A program made the translations under genes and the position numbers. A stretch of 64,000 nucleotides of DNA from Polytrichum commune (Eukaryota; Streptophyta; Polytrichopsida; Polytrichales; Polytrichaceae), in the NCBI GenBank assembly GCA_950295325.1, contig OX485809.1:27838001-27902000 (forward strand). Direction: 5' to 3'. Below, in pieces: positions 49,164 to 61,360 of the stretch. The notes below the pieces were generated by a model, which worked only from the letters and a program-made list of their open reading frames with translations, did no database searches and was not told the origin of the DNA. Each line of letters begins with the position of its first letter. Positions within the stretch are counted from its first letter, which is position 1.

Positions 49164-51123
49164 GGGGCCATTCACGGTTGGGGTACTACTTTTGGCCGTC
49201 TAACGGTGTCGGGTAGAGAGGGTTCCGCCTTGGGAAAGCACTGGGCTTCTGGCTGCAACTAGATTTTATCGGACCCGTCGAATCTTCTGGTCTTCAATCG
49301 AGTCTTCTGGTCTTCTAGTCTTCAATTTCTTCAATTTCTTCTAATCTTCAACCTCTTTCCCGTCGACCTATCATGTTGCGGCTCTATATGGGTAAAGGGT
49401 AAGGGTAGTGTGATAAGAAACCACGGGCTTCGGACGGGTAAAACGGGACGTCAGAACACGAGCTGACGTCCGAAAGATTGGCTCCTAAACTTTCAAACCC
49501 ACGGTGACCAGCAATCGCACCTCACCAGTGGGAACGACAAAAAACAACCTTGTGGGTGATCAATCCCACTTCGTTGTCACAAACAACCTTGTGGGTTATT
49601 AATCCCACTTCGTTGTCACACAGGAAACAAATTACGATGCAGAAATGAAATGCAACTAGCCTCCAAAACCGGCTTGGAATCACACACACAAGAAAAAGAC
49701 AACGTGCCACAAGCAACCACACATTCGAGTCTTGAAGCCTTCAATTCTTCAATCTGTCCGTCTTCTATGGTCGGTCGAAGTCTCAGCTCTTCTTTTAAGA
49801 ACCAACAGACTTCCCTCCACTCAAACAAGCACAAATCTTGATTGCTAACTTCCAAAACAACAAGTGAGATCTCTCATGAATCACAAATCCCTCGTATTTT
49901 ATTTCATATTCTTCTCAAAACAACTCACACCGTGAGCTTCGAATCCACTTCTCTCTCTCAACAACTTCTCTCCCACAATAATCACATAACATCTTTCCTT
50001 CACCACCTCTCCCTATCCATGCGAGAGACAAAGTTCAATCTTATCCTCATCACATGGCTTCTAATCACCCATTGGTCCAAAAAGTAACTGAAGATAAACT
50101 AAGTAAGACCAAAAAAAGGTAAAGTAAATGCAACACTAAGAGTAAAATGTGAGTAAACAAAAGGATAAAGGTAACTATCCACTTCTATCCACTTTTATCC
50201 TTTGGTAAAGGTAACTAAGAGTAAACTATGAGTAAATAAAAAGTTAAGCAACTTCTATCCACTTCTATCCTTAGGTAATGATAACTAAAATAAACTATGA
50301 GTAATAAAAGGGTAATCTACTTCTATTCTTTATTATTTTTCTCCAAGACCAAGAATCACAATGCAATATTAAATACATACACATCTATATAGTGTACGTA
50401 TTTACATTACAACAACGGAAAACGGACTTTTTTTGGATAACTTCACATGCTTGGTATGCTTAGATTTGTATTATGAAGCATATTTTGGATCATACCTACA
50501 TTTCATACTCCATATCGAGTACACTGACAAAGTTAATTTAGAAGGAATAGGGTCATCTAAGATATCATTTTGATTCCTTAAAGGACATTCAAGAGTGTTG
50601 TCTTAATTGTTCACCTTAGGATCAAGGAATGAAAAGGACAACAAGAATCAATCGAAACGATCCCAAATTTTTTCCTCACACTCATCGTTCAAGTGTGTAC
50701 CAATAGAACCAAATATGTATTGAATAGCAATTGCCCAACTTTACATGTGGCACCAAACATGTCCAAATATACATATACTCACGGCCACATATAAAAGGAA
50801 CGTCTAGTATTAGAATTGGACAAAAAATTTTATATAAATGGACACATGACACTTTTACCAAGGTACCAAGATACATAACAGGAAATAATTGACCACCAAT
50901 GCACACCTAAATAGCAAAAAAATGCCACTGATGTGGCCTACGGTTTAGGGTGATTATTAAATAATAATAATAAATATTTCTTGATAAAGCTTATGAACTA
51001 TCTACTTATTTATGTAAAATTTATTGATCAAATAATAGTAAATCATGATAAAAACCAAGATTAATGCGACAAAGTCCTTAAGTCCTTTGTCCCAAAAGTA
51101 GTACCCCAACCGTGAATGGCCCC
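49164..51123. mobile_element. 1.96-kb element with 32-bp perfect terminal inverted repeats
   Basis: The left end starts GGGGCCATTCACGGTTGGGG and the right end is its exact reverse complement over 32 bases. Direct AAGT flanks both sides (49160-49163 and 51124-51127), a short 4-bp target site at best. Inside are an AACAACCTTGTGGGT-type duplication at 49545-49622 and a diverged ~75-bp tandem at 50140-50335 (cacttctatcc, gtaaactatgagtaa). No frame resembles a transposase; the longest are about 80 codons. It is therefore non-autonomous. The superfamily is undetermined. Confidence 0.85.
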
Positions 51124-51140
51124 AAGTAGAATCAACAAGC

Positions 51141-51290
51141 TATAAGATAGATATACCTAGAATCATCACCAAACTTAAAACCACCATCACTATGTATCAC
51201 ATGCATACATTTGTTGCTTCCACATATATGCATGTGGTACATAGTAATGGTTCTATGTTAAACGATGATTTTGAGTATACCTACCTTATA
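51141..51290. mobile_element. Small fold-back MITE (~150 bp)
   Basis: The arms pair over about 65 bases with mismatches: left tataagatagatatacctag..., right its inverse ending acctaccttata; the inner arms are cactatgtatcacatgcat and its complement. Ends of TATA and TA flanks would suit a Stowaway-like element, but no firm target site is visible. It sits 17 bases from the 1.96-kb element. Confidence 0.6.
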
Positions 51291-51309
51291 TCTCAGTCCT
51301 TGTCTACAT

Positions 51310-54190
51310 AGCGTTCCTTTATACTCTCTCTTCCTCCTTTTTTTGTTTTTTTGTTTTTGGGCACAAAGTGTTCCTTTACAACAACAACAAAAGAATTTCT
51401 TGTAGTAATTGATTACCCACAAGATCTAGTGGCCCTTTCACCCAAGTCCTTGGTGCACACTCACATAGGTACATATGGGATGTGCATGTACACTAATTGT
51501 CTTTAGACCAAAATTGTTACACTAAATTTCAAATCAATTTCATGAAATAAATCTCTTATTTGATTAAGGCTGCAATGACACTGTGGAATTATTATTTGAG
51601 ACCTCGATCAGGTGCAACAATGTGTTATAGAGGAGGTTTTACCTACTTAAGTTATTGAATGGAATACCTCATGTTGTCAACATGCAATCTATGAAGCTTT
51701 TCTAACCAGAGCTCATTATTTTGACCCACCTCTTCAGATCTCATATTCAGAAAATTGCGACTTCTCAATTCTCACTAAGCACTTTGCGTTCAGGAAGTTC
51801 CTTAAATGATACTTTCACCCATCATTTTCCATCCTCGATGTTCATTCTCCATCAATGCAACTATTGTTGATCATGTTGTGGCCACTTCCAATTTCATATA
51901 CACAATTCCCTTATTTCAGTAATCAAATCTAACTCACAAAGATTGTAATCTCAAGGTTTTGATTTGGAGTAGAGATCCAAAAGTTATAAGATTTTAAAGT
52001 GAACGCATCTTTTGTTTTGAAGAGGGAGTGACAGATGAGCTATTAATGTCTTGCACCAAAAACAGACTGATTACGTGGGCGTTATAACAAATATTTAGAC
52101 TTTGCTCAATAAACTTAACAAAGATATATAACTCACTCAAAGCATCGTAAAGGCAATATTTTTGTTTCATTTTCATTTAAAGTATAATCTTGGCTATATT
52201 AGAAAAGTTTGTCATAATATAGATGAGCCAAATTTTGTCTCAATCTCTCAAGTTGATGTTCCCAAGTCCCATCCCATGACCTCAAAGTCAAAAAGTGATT
52301 GGAATCGACCTCTCCAAACTTGTAAGAATGAAGAAGAATGACCACATAAGGCCCACATCCTTGTTTTAGTTAAGTTAAGTTTGGTTTGGTTTATATTAGC
52401 TTCCCTTTCAAAGCCAGTAAGACTACCATGCAACAAAATATCTGAAGATGAATCTATCGCCTTCAACGTAGTTGTTGCAACCAACCACCCACCCTAGAGA
52501 AGGCCTTGAATTGCAATCTTGTCATGCTTTGCTCGACCCCTCTCGCTTTCTCCGCTTTCCCGCATCCTTGTGGACTCGGGGTCTCCCAACCCAAGATAGA
52601 AAGGAAGGGCCGAACGCGACCGCTGCACCACCCGCCTCGCAACGCATGCGTTTCACTCCAAGTACCCCCCCCCCCAATGCCCATGCCCATCCCAATCAGT
52701 TGTTGTTGTTGCTCCTCAAGCCATCGTAGTATCCCAAAAAGAGGAGTAGGACTCGGGATTGGGACCGCTCCCTAAAAGCAAAGGCCATGCCTTTGCTCCC
52801 GAGTCCCAACCTCTTCGATTATGAAATACTTATTAAATAAAACCTCCACAAAAAAAAGCAAGCTAGACTTGCCACCAAATGCTCCATTCGCCTTTGCACG
52901 CTCACACCACCAACTTATCAAGGTTGCCTTTACCAAAGTTGTTGCAGGTCGGCCGATTAAGAAGCAGATAGAGGTGGGTGTACGCATGGCCTTAATATGA
53001 TTTCATTTCACAACACGGGCACTTACCGAAGGGAAAAGTAAACACAATGGCTCCTATAAGATTGATGCCGATTCATATCGATGTAAGTTTATTGTACTAA
53101 TTTGGGTCTATTCAGTCATCTAGTTCTTCATTATGAAACTTGTTGAAATTGTCATGTCAAGTTTTAGAATATTAAGAGGTGAGATTACGCAACACTTAGC
53201 TATAAAGTGGTCAAAGACGATTTTCTTTAATTCTCATTCTTCAAGTGGTCACATACTAGGCGGCCTTCTTAATCACCCTAATTATTGATGGCATAATCCA
53301 ATGTGATCATAAAACATTGTGTTTTTTGAGAGTCCATTGTGAACCACAAGATGTGCCCTACACCACTCAATTAATAATATAGCTAGGTATCCAATTACCT
53401 AGAGAGTGACCACATAAAGGTCTACATTCCTTAGCGTGAGCGTAGTAGCTTTGAGGTTCTAGAATGTTTGAGATTGTGTATGGCTAGTTTAGTTTTGGTG
53501 ATGGGGCTGAACTGAGATGGGAACCAGAAGGAGTGGATGTTCAAAATGATCGCATATGAATGAAGTACCTTTCATCCGTCCAACATAAAAACTTAGACCC
53601 TTTTTAGGAATTAAAATGGCATTTATCTAAAAGATACCGAAAAATTATGTGCTCATAATCTTTAATTATTTTATGTTCTTTACTAAACATAATTGGAGGG
53701 GGATTTGAATGACCATTTAATGAGAGAAAGTATCTTCACTTGATAATGAATAAGATATTTTGTACGAGGTTCAAAAAGTATGAGGAAATGAACATGGACA
53801 TGATTTGGATTTGCTTATCATCTTGTGTGATTATGGGTTTCATCTCTTATGACAAGTGGGTGCAGGGTTAAAAGTGTTTGTTCAAGACCCACATATTTTA
53901 AAAACAACCTATGCTTTTTCAGTTAAGGAGGAAGTTTGAGATGGCTACTAGAGGATGATACGATAGGGTGGATAACCTAGCGGACAAAAGAGGGGTTAGG
54001 GTCGGAGGTACCACATGGTGGTTGCCAATTGCTAGATGTAGCATCCCCCATCATTCACCATTTATATTTCACAAAAACAACGGTTGGAATTTTGGGGTCG
54101 CAAAAACCCTACTACCTTGGTTCCTCTCTAGAGGTATTTTTTTGATGACGTGCATTGAATGTGTAAATGTATGGTGCACCATGAAGATGT
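51310..54190 (+). repeat. Segment B of the long paralogous repeat
   Basis: Collinear with 10495-15000 but shorter. It lacks the 345-bp, 591-bp and F3 insertions found in A. The GC-rich core is at 52380-53080, with a C-run of 11-12. It provides empty sites near 52120 and 52338. No gene recognised. Confidence 0.7.
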
Positions 54191-54730
54191 TAGGTGAAAC
54201 ACTATATTCGTTAAATTGAGACTTTCTCTAGTCTCAAATTAATATATGGATCAAACAACATGAAGATGTCTGAAACTATATTGTCAACAATCTCAAATAT
54301 ATTAAATGTTCTAATATCCCACACCTATGATGTGCGGACATAAGCACATATGGTAGAGCACTCAACACCAATTTCATCAACAAAAACACATTGGGTAGAG
54401 CACTCCAAACAAGTTTCACCCAAAAATATATATATAATGATTTCTATTATTAGCATGCTCCATAGAATATAGACATTGCAACATACAAAGTGCATGTAAT
54501 AAATGCATATTTTTTCAATGGACAATTTAGTCCCAAACTTAATAAAAAAATGAACTTCACATTTGTATTGAAATATAGTAAATGGATATTCATCCAACTC
54601 CAAAACAATATAGTATTCGTAAGTTCTACCCAAACTCTGCCCCAATTTTGAAGAGCACACATATGAGTAATATATGTTCGTAGAATTACTGTTTACACTA
54701 TAATCATGCTAACACAATCCTACCAACTTC
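54191..54730. other. 3' flank of the DUF7869 gene
   Basis: AT-rich. A 111-codon minus-strand frame at 54325-54660 has no known motif. No terminal inverted repeat pairing with the other side of the gene was found within the window. Confidence 0.4.
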
Positions 54731-57700
54731 TCATTCAACGTGGGTTGCTTCTTCTGCGATCCGAGCAAGGTTGTCTTTTGCAAAAGTTATGTACTTTTGA
54801 GGGATGGACACTGATCCACTATGATTTTTCCGTGGTTTCCATGCTATGAATATGGAATCTGTATCTACCCAAGATGGACCGTGCTCAGAATCCACCTTCC
54901 ACCGAAAGTTAGGGTTTGTATCCCAGCCTGTATAATGCCGAATCACATCTTCATTCCTTGCCGTCGGTCGGTAGTACTCCACTTGTATTTGTCGAAAATG
55001 AGGGCTGGAAGTTACAAAATTGGGTTTGGACAAAGCTCTTGCCACCCACACTGGCTTCACATATGTCTCGTCTCCAGGACGCAAAATGAGCATATATCCT
55101 TCATGACAATCCACTGCAATGCGGAAAGATGGTGGCGGACGACTACTAGCAGGCCCCACGTAATGGTCGTCCACATCAAACTCCTCTCGAACCTCTCCAT
55201 TTCCCAAAAGACTAGCCTCTGAAGCTTGTACATCGACTCGTGTTTGTGGCCAAAATCCATGCCTCAAAGTATGAGGGCTATCTTGGTGGAGGTCTACCAA
55301 GGCGGCACGAACACGTGTCCAATAATGTATCCAACTCCCATAACGATGCCAACATGATCCGCCAACATCCGCTATCTTCAAACTCTCCCAATATTGTATG
55401 AAGCCTGATATACCTTTCAAAATATCCTCCAAATTCTTCATGGCTATTGGCTTACAAGGGCTAGGCTCCCCATCCGGTAACATGGTCTTCCCATCCGCAT
55501 CCACGCGCCACACAAGAAGACCCTCCGGCGGGCTCCAGTCTTGTGTCGTGCACAACAACTTGTATTGCATGGCCGGGACACCATCGTCACGCATGTAGAA
55601 CCGGAATTGTTGTGCCTTCGTATGCCCGATCAATCGGTGAGCTCCACTTCGAATATAAGGTTCTATAAATGCCTTGAAGTCTGGCACCTCCTCAATCATA
55701 TGGGGGATGACGGGAACGTTCTCCAAATCCATGTACGACTTCATCAATAATGGGATTGTAGGAAAATCCTCCTCCCGCAACTTCATGCTCCACCGCCCAA
55801 AAGATGCATCAATATCATCGTGCGTGTGGCCTACCAATAGGAAGGACACAAAAACCTCCTTGAAAATGCCTTTCGCAACCAACAACGACCAATATGCAAA
55901 TACATATCTGCTTTTATTGTCCTTGGCACAATTGTCCAATTGGACACGCAAAGTTGGAGGCAATTTCTTGGCAATCACGGGTTCATTGGGTGGCTCGGGC
56001 AACGAATGCAAGCATACATCTTTTCCATCCAACACCGCTTCATATAAAGGTGTTGAACCCGTGTTCTCAAATAACAATCCTGAAGAATAGGCTGGTGGTT
56101 TCTCTAAATCACGTAAAAGCCTTGCAAATGATCCTATCGTGTGGTTTGAATCCGCTGGATACAAATCAAGAGCATAATGAGCAAACTTGACATCACCGTG
56201 TCCATGTGCAATCATTCCTGCAATGCCAACCCAACGTGATTAGCATCTATGTATGAATAAACCATTATGAAGGAATCCATGTTCTCCAGTACATCACGGA
56301 ATAAAAAACCACAACATTTAGGGTATGTCATGACATTGTTTCGAAGTTCACCTGTAACCGATACAGGCAACTTAAAAAACCCATCCGTGGCCTTGATTCG
56401 ATTTGCAAAACATGGGGAGGCTGTTTTGGCATGGTCCATTTTGTCATGGATGACCGTAAGAACCTCCAAGGGCCTGGAGATGGACAAAGCTCTATTTGTG
56501 TAGTAATCATTACGGTGTGCCTCTTGCATGTTTACGTGCTTGAAATAGTTCAATTGATGCGCTGCATATGACTCGGTACCCATCGTGTGTGCATCCCGGA
56601 GGCGCTTCAACTTCTCGCAATTAGAGCACCTGGCAAATTTGTCCCCTCGTCTTTTTGTAATGTATTCGCTAAAGTTTTGTTTCTTGATTGCACTTAATTT
56701 TGACAATGAAATTGGCTCCAACCCAATCTTCTCGCCAACTGCATTAACGTCCAACAATATGTCTTTCCATTTTGTGCCTGTGGGAAGAACTTTCTCCACA
56801 ACCTTTTCACCGGTTGTGAGTGTGCGTGTTTTGTGCGGCATTGCATCAGCAAGGGGGACAATGATGGTTGCTAGAGTTGCCGTTGCTTGCCTTGTTGCTT
56901 CCCTAGGTTTCTTTAAACCCACGTTCCCATTGTGACGGGACCGGCGGCCTTCCTTGGCATAAGCAGCTTGTCTATAGAAGTCCGCCTTCGACACACCGTA
57001 AATGGTGTACCATGCCTTACAACACACGTCTATGCTTTCAATGATGATTACCTTGCGACCCGTCCCATTCACATGTATTGCCCTATGGACATCAAGTTTT
57101 TTTGTGGATCTTAGACGAAAATCTCCAAGCCACATTTCTTCACGGATGGCCTTCAATTTATCCCTTGGAAACAATTGGCAACAACAATGCACACAACAAT
57201 CCTTTGTGGCAACTTCTCTTATGGACTCCTCCCCAAGCAGCCTTTGACATTTACAATCAGTTGCAGATGGAGAAGGACGTGCCACAGTATCGTACTTTCT
57301 TTGACCCTTGCGTGGCCGCATGTTTGATTGCATTTCCTTTTCGAGTTGCATGTGTCGTTGCTCATGTTCACGCAAGCTAACTCCATCAGTCGTGACATTC
57401 CTCAATGGCCACCTGCGGAGGGAGAACCTATGAGTGGGATCCACCTCAGAAGGAACGAGTGACTCCAATATGACAATCCCAACGTCCTCGGTGCCAAGCG
57501 GATTTTGATCAATGCAATCTTGTGGATGGGTGTTACGACAGATACCCTCCGCCACAACAACCCCATTGTCATTAAGAAGTAACACATCCAAATTCACCCA
57601 TGAAGCTCTTGAAAGCACGGCACACTCTGGAATGGGACAGTCCGGTACGGAACGCGAAGGTATATCGAAATGCTCTTCATCTGAACTCTCATCCATAGTA

Positions 57701-57855
57701 GCCTCCCCGACAATGTCTAGCTCTTCCTCAGATGCAGATGGCCAAGTGGCCATGTCTTCTCCAGACGAATACCCTCTTCCAGTATACCCATCCATTTTGC
57801 CTACACACATGAACATGGAACCTTGTAAAGAATTGACAAAAGCTATAGGGTCCAA
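54731..57855 (-). CDS. DUF7869-type protein, putative RNase-H-fold transposase
   Basis: Two exons, 57855-56352 and 56217-54731. They are joined across a 134-base intron (TTACAG|GTGAAC to TTGCAG|GAATGA) and give 996 residues with no stop. Removing the intron restores KLPVSVTG-MIAHGHGD. Without splicing the two frames overlap at ATGA. Residues 1-60 are acidic. Residues about 200-240 and 275-295 are cysteine-rich (DCKCQR, CCVHCCCQ, VCCKAW), a likely zinc-binding region. A possible acidic triad is D519 (YALDLYP), D596 (VQLDNCAKDN) and D635/D638 (VGHTHDDID). The tail (about 870-970) resembles a BAH/SH3-like fold. Family function is unproven; a cut-and-paste or domesticated transposase is inferred. 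A later start at residue 21 is possible, since an acceptor-like GTGTAG precedes it. The palindrome array lies 125 bases upstream. Confidence 0.8.
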
Positions 57856-58009
57856 TAGAAAAACACAGAAACCTTATCAATTTCGATATCCAGAAAATAC
57901 TCAACAATTTGTTGTATGAATATTATATCGATGGGTTCCAAAAAGATGGAGCGCACAACAGTTTATTCAGGATCCGTCTATGCACATCCCCATTGTGTGC
58001 ATGAGGGTG
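57856..58009 (-). promoter_or_regulatory. Short upstream region between DUF7869 gene and palindrome array
   Basis: About 150 bases, AT-rich, separate the first ATG from the array. It should contain the core promoter if transcription starts close to the gene. No TATA box is decisive. Confidence 0.35.
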
Positions 58010-58885
58010 GGTTTGGGTCGAGCAACCCAAACCTCGTGATAGGATGGGCCTGCTAATCCAGGCCCAACCCGTGACAGGGGTGGGTTTGGGTCGCTCGACC
58101 CAAACCTCACAATGGAGGTGGGTTTGGGTCGCTCGACCCAAACCTCACAATGGAGGTGGGTTTGGGTCGCTCGACCCAAACCTCACAATGGAGGTGTGTT
58201 TGGGTCGAGCGACCCAAACCTCGTGACAGGATGGGCCTGGTAATCCAGACCCAGCCCTTGATAGGGGTGGGTTTGGGTTGCTCGACCCAAACCTCGTGAC
58301 AGGATGGGCCTGGTAATCCAGACCCAGCCTTTGATAGGGGTGGGTTTGGGTCGCTCGACCCAAACCTCGTGACAGGATGGGCCTGCTAATCCAGGCCCAA
58401 CCCCTGACAGGGGTGGGTTTGGGTCGCTCGCCCCAAACCTCACAATGGAGGTGTGTTTGGGTCGTGCGACCCAAACCTCATGACAGGATGGGCCTGGCAA
58501 TCCAGGCCCAACGCGTGATAGCGGTGGGTTTGGGTCGCTCGACCCAAACCTCATAATGGAGGTGGGTTTGGGTCGAGCGACCCAAACCTCGTGACAGGAT
58601 GGGCCTGCTAATCCAGGCCCAACCCGTGACAGGGGTGGGTTTGGGTCGCTCGACCCAAACCTCACAATGGAGGTGTGTTTGGGTCGAGCGACCCAAACCT
58701 CGTTACAGGATGGGCCTGCTAATCCAGGCCCAACCCGTGAGAGGGGGTGGGTTTGGGTCGAGCGACCCAAACCTCGTGACAGGATGGGCTTGCTAATCCA
58801 GGCCCAGCCCGTGATAGGGGTGGGTTTGAGTCGCTCGACCCAAACCTCACTATGGGGGTGGGTTTGGGTCGAGCGACCCAAACAT
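58010..58885. repeat. Array of ~16 palindromes TTTGGGTCGNNCGACCCAAA
   Basis: About 16 copies of a 20-22-base palindrome, with central pair CT, AG or TG, starting near 58012, 58084, 58123, 58161, 58198, 58270, 58344, 58418, 58455, 58528, 58567, 58639, 58677, 58750, 58824 and 58863. They are spaced about 38 or 73 bases apart. The longer spacers carry a second palindrome of form GGGCCTGNTAATCCAGGCCC (eight copies, some changed); the shorter carry cacaatggaggt. Reading frames across the array are artefacts of the repeat. It is not CRISPR: the 'spacers' are themselves repeated and the host is a eukaryote. Confidence 0.95.
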
Positions 58886-60811
58886 TCCGCAAATTCCGCC
58901 TTAAATTGCGGTAATCTTCCATATTTAGCTACGTGGATACTAATTGGAAGAATTCAGGCCGTGCATGGCTGTTGTAATTAGCTACTCATCAACGGATGCA
59001 TACACGAACCTTGCACTCCACCACTACTTGAGAGAGCTTGCAACCATTTCAGAATGGAGAGATGAGAAAAAAGGAGCAAAGTTTGGGGGGTTTGGTACTT
59101 TATACTACCCGCCTCCGCCTTGGCCTTCCTCTTTGGATCCCTTTCCCGCCCGAACGTAAACCCTAAACCTAAGTTCAAACCTTCTGACAGAATTTCCCGC
59201 TTCTTGTTGGTAATAGAGCATCCATATTTAGCTTGCCTCTTCGTGGCGCCAACCATCAAATGACCTTGGACAACTAACCTCCTAATTCCGCTATTAAATA
59301 ACTACACAAAATATGATGTGTGGATTTGATTATATGTAGTGTTGTTACCACCAGTGTCCGAAAAGTTTTTGAAGTTATTGAGGTTAATTGCCTACCTCTT
59401 TAAAAGGGCATAGGCTATTTCCCTCATGGCATAGGTTGCATCCTACAATATCAAATTTTTGTAAGTTGAAAACCTTTTGAGTTTTTAAGTTACCTGCCAA
59501 TTGCCTTTAAAACTAATTTTTAGTAGGTTAAAATCCTTCATATCTTTTAATGTTGTAGGCTTTAAATTCAAAATTTGAGTACTAAGTGGTATCCTTGGCA
59601 GGAATTGAACCTGGCTAAGCCCTTCACCACGTTTGAAGGCCAAGGATTAACCAACTCCTTTTTAAAGAGTTGATTATAAGTTATGAAAGGTTGCTAAAAT
59701 TCAAATGAGTTTAAGGGTGAAAGTCCTCACCATCTTCTGATTCAACCTCTATGCGGTGATGGGGCTTGGGCTGTGGTATTTGTAAAGATCGACGGGGAGG
59801 GAGTCAGGGCTATTATTGATATCCGCCTATGTGCCACTCAAGAGCCCCGAGTATTAGCCTAAAGATATGTACTTAGGCCAACTAATTTCCCAATTTGAAG
59901 AAGGATGAATGGCTAAAATCCGCTCTTTTAAAAACTTTGTAGGCAAAATTTCCTACATGTTTTTTACCACATAGGTTGATATCCTATGTTTTAAAATTGT
60001 CCATAGGCTCTTTGTCCTACACTTTCAAAATTTTATAGGCTAAGTCACAAATTTTGTAGGCTGCATTTACACTAGCCTTAGGCTCTTGGCGGACTATGGT
60101 TACCACCCTTACATGCTCAACATTAATTTTCAATCCTATGACAGTTAGTGTTAGAAGTAAATGTGTTGCTACCTTCTACTCTCACGTATATTTCTTCTTT
60201 TCACATCCTTACTAACACTAAATTCAAACATGTCAATGCCACATATTACTATAGCTTATATTTAATGTTTATTACTTTCATATGGTTATTGATATATTGT
60301 GTATTCACTTGTATTTAGTGTATCAAACACTAAATATCATACTTATTGTAGTTGTGTTTTGTACCTATAGTTTTTATTGATTTGGCTTGCCAAAAAAAAT
60401 GTAATCAACTTTATTTGTTTTAACAAATGTTTGATGAAAAATCTAAACATATATAGTTGTATCTATTCAATGCAAGTTGAGCAGAACATGTCCTTAAATA
60501 CATGTTGGTGTGTTCTAGTGTCACTACACTAAATAAGATATTTAGAGATTTATACACTAAATATGAACGCATCTACGACGTAACATAACATACATAACAA
60601 ACATAACATGAAATGTAACCAACGTTCATGTTCATGAATTAGACTATTGTGATATCTATATACATTTGTTTTTAGAACCACAAGCGACTTGGCCCCCTCA
60701 TTTGACCTATGCGCCATTCATTTATGGCTTCGAGTGCAACAAGACACATTTATATACCCTAAACCCTAAACCCTACACCCTACACCCTCGTAGTTGTTCA
60801 GGGTTGCTTCC
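58886..60811. other. Intergenic, AT-rich
   Basis: No gene. From 59390 to 60070 short phrases like cataggct, tcctaca and tttgtaggc recur irregularly about every 40 bases. Near 59600 'ggcaggaattgaacctggc' faintly resembles a tRNA B box. A 93-codon minus-strand frame at 58978-59259 has no motif. Confidence 0.4.
60757..60789. repeat. Short interstitial telomere-like repeat
   Basis: About 33 bases: CCCTAAACCCTAAACCCTAC followed by variants CCCTACA. CCCTAAA is the usual plant telomere unit. Only two exact units occur, so this may be chance or a repair scar. Confidence 0.6.
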
Positions 60812-61360
60812 CACGGGTAGGTCACTTAGTGCATTTTAAAAACGACGTGCGGCATAATATAGAGAGGATTGAAATCATTTGAAATAAAAATTATAAAGGA
60901 ATTCCAAATAATGAAGGGGCCATTAAATGTAGACAATCCCATTATAAGTAAGTTAGATGGACATAAAATGTGGGCCATTATTTTTTTGTAAAATTAATAT
61001 AGGGGCTGAAGATAAGGTTCCTAGAAGGTATGTTTAGTATAATGTTTGCTATGGTCTCCTATGTGTTTTTTTCATAACTTTGTTTGCAATGATATTATTG
61101 TTTGCACCCTTCTTTGTTTCCATGGTTTCCCTTAACAGGAAGTAGATTAGCTTTTATTACTTAAAAGGAATATAGAGTACAAAAAATTGCAGTGACTTGG
61201 ACAATATAAGTAATGGAAGGGTGCAAACAAATGGGCCATTTTTGAAATTCAAGTAATTATAGGGAGGCTTTAATTCAACCCTTGAAGGTAAATAGCCCCA
61301 AAACAAAAAACCCTGAGCCGCACATGGTGCACAAAAATGCCTTAGAGTGACCTACCCGTG
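60812..61360 (-). mobile_element. hAT-like MITE with CACGGG ends, uninterrupted copy (549 bp)
   Basis: Inverted relative of 2792-3735. Ends are CACGGGTAGGTCACTTAGTG and, on the other strand, CACGGGTAGGTCACTCTAAG. Flanks TTGCTTCC (60804-60811) and TGGCTTCC (61361-61368) match at 7 of 8. It lacks the nested 408-bp insert. Non-coding. Confidence 0.82.

Noticed and set aside
58145-58881. Minus-strand frames up to 232 codons with repeated words such as GRSTQTHP
   Set aside because: They are artefacts of the palindrome array, open in several frames on both strands, with no codon-level constraint.
58010-58885. CRISPR-like array
   Set aside because: Spacers are themselves repeated, repeat units are palindromes with variable centres, spacing alternates, and the genome is eukaryotic.
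60757-60789. Evidence of a chromosome end or fusion
   Set aside because: Only two exact CCCTAAA units; too short to mean more than an interstitial trace.
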